Source: JAGQPD01 sp020426865 (lineage in GTDB: Bacteria; Planctomycetota; Planctomycetia; Pirellulales; Pirellulaceae). Taken from it: a stretch of 64,000 bases of DNA. Position numbers and translations under genes: made by a program. Each line of letters begins with the position of its first letter. The stretch's first letter is position 1. Shown here one piece after another: positions 60,182 to 64,000 of the stretch. The stretch spans positions 496,001 through 560,000 of the forward strand of contig JAWKTN010000006.1 of the NCBI GenBank assembly GCA_041399065.1. Reading direction: 5' to 3'. The notes under the pieces were generated by a model that searched no databases, was not told the DNA's origin, and saw only the letters and a list, made by a program, of their open reading frames with translations.

Positions 60182-61174
60182 TTAACCGTCGTCGACGGAC
60201 GCCGGTGCCACTTGATCACCCTTTCCTCGCACCGGCACCAGCGACGCGGCTACGCCGGCAGCAAGTACCAAGCCGATGACCGTCAGCATGATTGGCTGTG
60301 GTATCCAAATGTAATGACTTAGCAACATCTTACCACCGACCAGGGCCAAGACGAACACGAGGCTGATCTTTAGATGGTGGAATTTGTTGAGCATCACAGC
60401 CAATACGAAGTACATTGATCGAAGGCCGAGGATCGCAAAAATGTTGGAGGTGAACACAAGGAATGGGTCACGAGTAACGACGAATACGGCCGGGACCGAA
60501 TCGATGGCAAACAGCACGTCTGTTGTTTCGATCAAAACCAAGGCCAACAGCATCGGGGTAGCGACAATTCTCCCTGATTCTTTACGGAAAAAGCGCCCGT
60601 CGGAGTTGTCGGAGGATACCGGCATCACACGCCGCAATCCGCGGACAACCCAATTCGACTCGGGGTCAAATCGCCCTTCATCGCTATTTAGCATCTTGTA
60701 TGCGGAAACCAGCAAGAGGGCTCCGAAGATGTAGACGACCCAATCGAACAGTAAAATCAGTGCCGCACCGGCGGCGATCATGGCCCCGCGCAACACGATC
60801 GCACCCAACAGCCCCCAGAACAGCAGCCGATGCTGCCGCTCCAACGGTATCGAGAAATAGGAAAAGATCATGGCAATTACGAACAAGTTGTCAACTGAGA
60901 GCGATTTTTCCAGAATGTACCCGGTAAAGAAGAGCGCTGTGGCCTCACGACCATCCGCAATGGCGGGTCCACCCGTGAGGGCCGCAGAGGCGGCTGCTTC
61001 ATACAACACGAACACGACCCCCAAGAACGCCATGGCGGTCAGGAACCAGACAACGGTCCAAAAGACGGCGTCGCGGGTTGTTGGTGCCCGGGCCGTCCGA
61101 TGAAACACCCCCAAGTCAACCGCGATCGCCACAGTGACAAAAAGCAAGAACATCGACCAAGTTACAATACCCAT
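60182..61174 (-). CDS. TerC-family integral membrane protein
   Basis: 330 residues with about nine membrane helices. TerC signature with acidic residues in helices: ILEKSLSVDNLFVIAMIF and LIETTDVLFAIDSVPAVF, plus SNIFAILGLRSMYFVL. The family includes tellurite-resistance TerC and the manganese exporter Alx/MeeF-type proteins that protect exported enzymes from metal overload. An insert of basic/acidic residues (SDEGRFDPESNWVVRG) lies between helices. AGGATAAC precedes the ATG. Confidence 0.92.
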   Translation of the reverse strand: MGIVTWSMFLLFVTVAIAVDLGVFHRTARAPTTRDAVFWTVVWFLTAMAFLGVVFVLYEAAASAALTGGPAIADGREATALFFTGYILEKSLSVDNLFVIAMIFSYFSIPLERQHRLLFWGLLGAIVLRGAMIAAGAALILLFDWVVYIFGALLLVSAYKMLNSDEGRFDPESNWVVRGLRRVMPVSSDNSDGRFFRKESGRIVATPMLLALVLIETTDVLFAIDSVPAVFVVTRDPFLVFTSNIFAILGLRSMYFVLAVMLNKFHHLKISLVFVLALVGGKMLLSHYIWIPQPIMLTVIGLVLAAGVAASLVPVRGKGDQVAPASVDDG

Positions 61175-61218
61175 AGGTTATCCTGCCGTTTCAGGGCTCA
61201 GGTTGTCGTTATGCAATT

Positions 61219-61887
61219 CTACGAGGGATGAGAGCCGGCGAGTTCCCACGCAAAATCTCCCGGCTCGAAGTCGAGTGGCACCGTGGTGTTTTGCGGCTCG
61301 ATACGGCCCGTGTACCAGTTCAACTTTTGCCACAGCGACAGCGTTCGCACCCAACGGTCGACGGCATTTTTCATCTGAATATGTCGCGGATCATCGGGGC
61401 AATTGATATCCGCAAGAACACTCAAGCACCCGCTGGGAAGACCTTTCAACAGAAGTGCAGTCGCCAAATTGGTCTTGTAAGGCAAGGGTGCGTCACGGCG
61501 GGTCCACGTGCCACCGGTCTGCATGGCCAGCGGTCGGAGTACCGACAATGCCTCGTCGGCCCGGTTGCAGCGCATCAGGCAGACCGCCAAGGCGTTTTGA
61601 GAAATCGGGCTGCGATTCAATCCCGCCAGCGAATTGGCGGCGGCGGCGTATCGCTTGTCGCGCACTAAACGGCAAATATGATTCCAAGTCTGGACGTGTA
61701 CGTCGTGGGGCCGGGCTGCGAACGACACGTCACTGACATCGCCATTTGCCGCTGTGCCCCCTCTTTCCGGTTCGGAAGCAGAGACTTGTGATCGTTCTCT
61801 ATCAGGCACTTCCTTTGCCGGGGCGGCCTTTTCTGGTGGCATTTTCGCCGTGTCGGAAGAACGCGTGGATGATCGTTTGTAAGACAT
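61219..61887 (-). CDS. Hypothetical TPR-like protein
   Basis: 222 residues. The first 60 are Ser/Glu/Lys-rich and disordered-looking; then helices with TPR character: NHICRLVRDKRYAAAANSLAGL, QNALAVCLMRCNRADEALSVL and YKTNLATALLLKGLPSGCLSVL. No signal peptide or membrane segment. The last 40 residues form a Trp-rich end (LSLWQKLNWYTGRIEP). The gene ends 45 bases from terC on the same strand. GGAG is 10 bases upstream of the ATG. Function unknown. Confidence 0.7.
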   Translation of the reverse strand: MSYKRSSTRSSDTAKMPPEKAAPAKEVPDRERSQVSASEPERGGTAANGDVSDVSFAARPHDVHVQTWNHICRLVRDKRYAAAANSLAGLNRSPISQNALAVCLMRCNRADEALSVLRPLAMQTGGTWTRRDAPLPYKTNLATALLLKGLPSGCLSVLADINCPDDPRHIQMKNAVDRWVRTLSLWQKLNWYTGRIEPQNTTVPLDFEPGDFAWELAGSHPS

Positions 61888-62014
61888 ATGGAATCGCTCC
61901 GTGACGACATACTGCTAACGCAATGTCGTCTTCAAGGACCATGGAAAATGAGAATCAAGAAACGAAACTCAGAATGGTTGGGGATACGTCAGGAACTCCG
62001 TGTCGCCAACCTGG

Positions 62015-62524
62015 CTACGGTTGCAGCCTGACGCATAGGTTCACCAACGTCTTTCCCGCTAATTCGTAGATGTCGCAACAGGCGACGAAGACCCTGCGAT
62101 CGATTAACGGTGCCGCTGTGAGACGCAGTCGGCTTGCGTCGAGCCACTTGGCGGCAATACTGCGGTTGCACCGAATGCCGATGGAACCTGTCGGCCGAAC
62201 GTCAAGCAGCGTCGCTTCAACGGGAAGCGTCGCTTGTCGCCAATGTAGGGCGTCTGCTGTTTGCGACGAAGATGGGGCGGCAAAAGAACGGACATCGTCC
62301 ACCATGACATCCGAGTTTCGCTCCCCGGACATCATGAGTTGCCACGAAAAGAATACCACCCAGCTGATGGCTAGTAGATACCGCGTGTGGACACCCCAAA
62401 CGATTTGCTGCGTCAAACGAAATCCAGCGTCACGAGCATTCAATTTCGAGGCAACCTCGAGTGTTCGCATCAGAGATCGCAAGATATGGCCGGACATTTC
62501 TACCAACGACCGTCGACGCATCAT
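62015..62524 (-). CDS. Hypothetical membrane-anchored protein
   Basis: About 169 residues from ATG 62524 (or 62521). One hydrophobic helix (LLAISWVVFFSWQLMM, around residue 50) with an arginine-rich N-terminal side and a C-terminal domain rich in short beta strands (ATLLDVRPTGSIGIR, FVACCDIYELAG). No family recognised. No good ribosome-binding site was found, and an open frame also exists on the other strand (62070-62846), so reality is uncertain; codon usage favours this strand. Confidence 0.4.
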   Translation of the reverse strand: MMRRRSLVEMSGHILRSLMRTLEVASKLNARDAGFRLTQQIVWGVHTRYLLAISWVVFFSWQLMMSGERNSDVMVDDVRSFAAPSSSQTADALHWRQATLPVEATLLDVRPTGSIGIRCNRSIAAKWLDASRLRLTAAPLIDRRVFVACCDIYELAGKTLVNLCVRLQP

Positions 62525-62820
62525 GGATGCTATCACTTGCGGTACGAGCAAATCGACGACAGCACCGTTAACGCCAATTCTATACCGCCGCCGGGGACAA
62601 GTACAATGGCAACTTGCCCGCATTACTCACGGCCTCTCACGGTGTAAAAAATCCAGTTTAGATCCCCCGGTCATATCCCAACAATCGGCTCGTCCCCCTC
62701 GGCTCGTGTCACAGGGGACAGGCACGTTGATCGGGGGCAGGACGATGAAGGGACGACGGTTGGTCGTGGCGATTGGGATTGGCCGAGACTTCGCCAGCGG
62801 AATGATCAATCGCAGCACGG

Positions 62821-63288
62821 TTATTCCGGCGGCAAAGGTCGATTGAGCATCGGTTCGAGTTCGTCGACGAAATCCCGTACGTCTTTGAATTCGCGGTAGA
62901 CGCTGGCGAATCGGACGAAGGCGACCTGGTCCAATTGTTTGAGGTGGGCCATCACGATATCGCCGAGTCGTTGGGAGATGATTTCTCGATCGCCGTCTTC
63001 GACGACTTCCGCCTGGATGTTGGCGACAACGGTTTCGATTTGTTCGTCACTGATGGGGCGTTTCCAGCAGGCTTTGAGCAGCCCGACGCGCAGTTTTTCG
63101 GCGTTGAACGGTTCGCGAACGCCGTTTTTCTTGACGACCTTCACGTCGATTTCTTCAAAGCGTTCGTAGGTCGTATACCGTCGATTGCATTGCAGGCACT
63201 CGCGACGGCGGCGAATGGCCACGCCGTCCTGGCTGGTACGGGAATCGATCACTCGGTCATGGTCAGCGTGACAAAATGGGCATCGCAT
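62821..63288 (-). CDS. nrdR: Transcriptional repressor NrdR
   Basis: 155 residues from ATG 63288. Zinc ribbon MRCPFCHADHDRVIDSR and RRRECLQCNRRYTTYER, then the ATP-cone domain (VKVVKKNGVREPFNAEKLRVGL, RFASVYREFKDVRDFVDEL). NrdR senses dATP/ATP through the cone and represses ribonucleotide reductase genes. The in-frame upstream extension to 63639 is unlike NrdR and is rejected. A 13-base palindrome TAATAG-C-CTATTA lies at 63341-63353 in the leader. Confidence 0.95.
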   Translation of the reverse strand: MRCPFCHADHDRVIDSRTSQDGVAIRRRRECLQCNRRYTTYERFEEIDVKVVKKNGVREPFNAEKLRVGLLKACWKRPISDEQIETVVANIQAEVVEDGDREIISQRLGDIVMAHLKQLDQVAFVRFASVYREFKDVRDFVDELEPMLNRPLPPE

Positions 63289-63616
63289 AGGATTGCCGAG
63301 CGATTTGTGGTAGCGCCCGGGACATGAGGAAGGTGAGGTGTAATAGCCTATTACAGCATCAAGCGGGCGGTTGATGCAAGACGTTGGGGGGCGGAAAGGC
63401 GATAATTTTGGTGGTAGGCGGGGCGAATCACGATGTTGCAAGCGCGCAAAAAAAGACAACGAAACGGGAAGGACGGTAGGGCCGGGCCCCATATCCGTCC
63501 GCGCGGTCGACTCCTTCGACCGCCCCAAATCGTTGTCTTGTTCTGGTGCCGCCGACCCAATCGTCGGCGGCCTATTCCATGTCGAACTCGACAGTTCGGT
63601 ACCGATCACGAACTTA
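63289..63616. other. Intergenic between nrdR and the receiver gene
   Basis: About 330 bases without a gene. It holds the palindrome TAATAGCCTATTA (63341-63353) and an 8-bp stem hairpin at 63548-63571. Confidence 0.5.
63548..63571 (-). terminator. Possible terminator hairpin of the receiver gene
   Basis: GCCGCCGA - 8-base loop - TCGGCGGC, a perfect 8-bp GC-rich stem about 45 bases past the stop codon of the receiver gene. No T-run follows on the minus strand, so a Rho-independent role is not certain. Confidence 0.4.
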
Positions 63617-63994
63617 TTAGACAAGTTCCTTCTTGGCACCGATCAGCGTACGAAGACGTTCGGCCAAGAGAGCCGCATCGAAGGGCTTCTTGAACGTCTC
63701 GTTAATGCTGGAACGATCGAAGCTCATCGGGCTACCGTCATCGGGCAGCAGTGCGATGAGGATGGTTTCAGCGAAGTCAGCATTGCGACGCAAATTCTGA
63801 CAGATCTGTAACGCTTCGATCTTGCCGATCGAGAAATCCACGATGATGCAGTCGGGATTGAAGCTTTCGGCTTGAATCCCGGCTTCGAAGCCGCTTGCGG
63901 CCACGCCAACGCGGAAAGATTTCTCAGGGGGCAATTCCCGTTTTAGGTTCTCAATCAAGACCTGGTCCTGGGCCACAATCAAAACTTTGGCCAT
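63617..63994 (-). CDS. Stand-alone pseudo-receiver domain protein
   Basis: 125 residues, the size of CheY. Strand 1 is VLIVAQDQ; the pair of acidic residues that hold magnesium in real receivers is replaced by Ala-Gln before a single Asp. Asp53 in CIIVDFSIGK is at the phosphorylation position and the conserved Lys is in FKKPFDAALLAERL, but the usual Thr/Ser after strand 4 is Leu (ILIALLPDD). Phosphorylation is therefore doubtful; a phosphorylation-independent adaptor is possible. No kinase or output gene is visible at the window edge. Confidence 0.82.
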   Translation of the reverse strand: MAKVLIVAQDQVLIENLKRELPPEKSFRVGVAASGFEAGIQAESFNPDCIIVDFSIGKIEALQICQNLRRNADFAETILIALLPDDGSPMSFDRSSINETFKKPFDAALLAERLRTLIGAKKELV

Positions 63995-64000
63995 GACTTC

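Noticed and set aside
62070..62846. Plus-strand open frame of 258 codons
   Set aside because: Very rich in Arg/Ser/Thr/Cys, no motif; the minus-strand frame looks more natural, though also uncertain.
63289..63639. N-terminal extension of NrdR
   Set aside because: NrdR proteins start at the zinc ribbon; the extension has no conserved pattern.

Overview
The window looks like a piece of a planctomycete chromosome, most likely of the Pirellulales (Rhodopirellula/Blastopirellula-type). This is inferred from protein families, not from an rRNA gene. The marks are secreted giant proteins with the N-terminal planctomycete motif ending in R/Q-QMLA, several proteins with paired dockerin-like D-x-N-x-N/D-G repeats, PEP-CTERM tails, ECF sigma factors translationally linked to giant Ser/Thr kinases, a tetrahydromethanopterin-dependent mch gene, and long intergenic stretches full of small palindromic repeats and broken mobile elements.

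Layout. 1-1.7 kb: the 3' part of a FlhG/MinD-like ATPase followed by the motility sigma factor fliA. 1.8-6.6 kb: accessory region with an LRR fragment, an orphan Xre/MbcA-type antitoxin behind a promoter with a palindromic operator, a secreted serpin, and a stub resembling the 5' end of metA. 6.6-11 kb: a secreted beta-helix/dockerin protein, a decayed transposase, and a broken thioredoxin-like gene with an in-frame TGA after a cysteine. 11.2-19.5 kb: a compact signalling block of BlaI-type repressor (two palindromic operators), giant M56 sensor peptidase, ECF sigma factor and Ser/Thr kinase, then a hydrolase with EF-hands. 20.9-32 kb: a short dockerin/PEP-CTERM protein, a second ECF plus kinase unit in which the kinase is fused to a STAND-type NTPase and an FGE/SUMF1-like domain, and a convergent giant metzincin gene with an internal 381-bp duplication. 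32-35.5 kb: a graveyard of mobile elements (transposase stub, truncated tyrosine recombinase, a dif-like site, a MITE-like inverted repeat, the tail of a group II intron reverse transcriptase).

35.5-46.2 kb is the most interesting metabolic block: ten genes on the minus strand read mch, an ATP-grasp ligase, oleC-like, oleD-like, fabF, acp, two CrtI-type desaturase-like flavoproteins, fabZ and fabI. It joins a one-carbon cofactor pair to a dedicated type II fatty acid/polyketide-like set carrying the beta-lactone/olefin enzymes OleC and OleD but neither OleA nor OleB. 46.3-51.2 kb is housekeeping: SRP RNA, dnaX (with an A10 slippage site), ybaB, recR, rpoN.

51.2-64 kb is mixed: PH-domain membrane protein, moaC, polyprenyl diphosphate synthase, a PEP-CTERM protein, SDR and Gfo/Idh/MocA oxidoreductases, two HEAT-repeat proteins, PGPGW and TerC membrane proteins, nrdR and a pseudo-receiver protein. 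No rRNA, tRNA or CRISPR array was recognised. Protein family calls come from reading motifs by eye; no database was searched.
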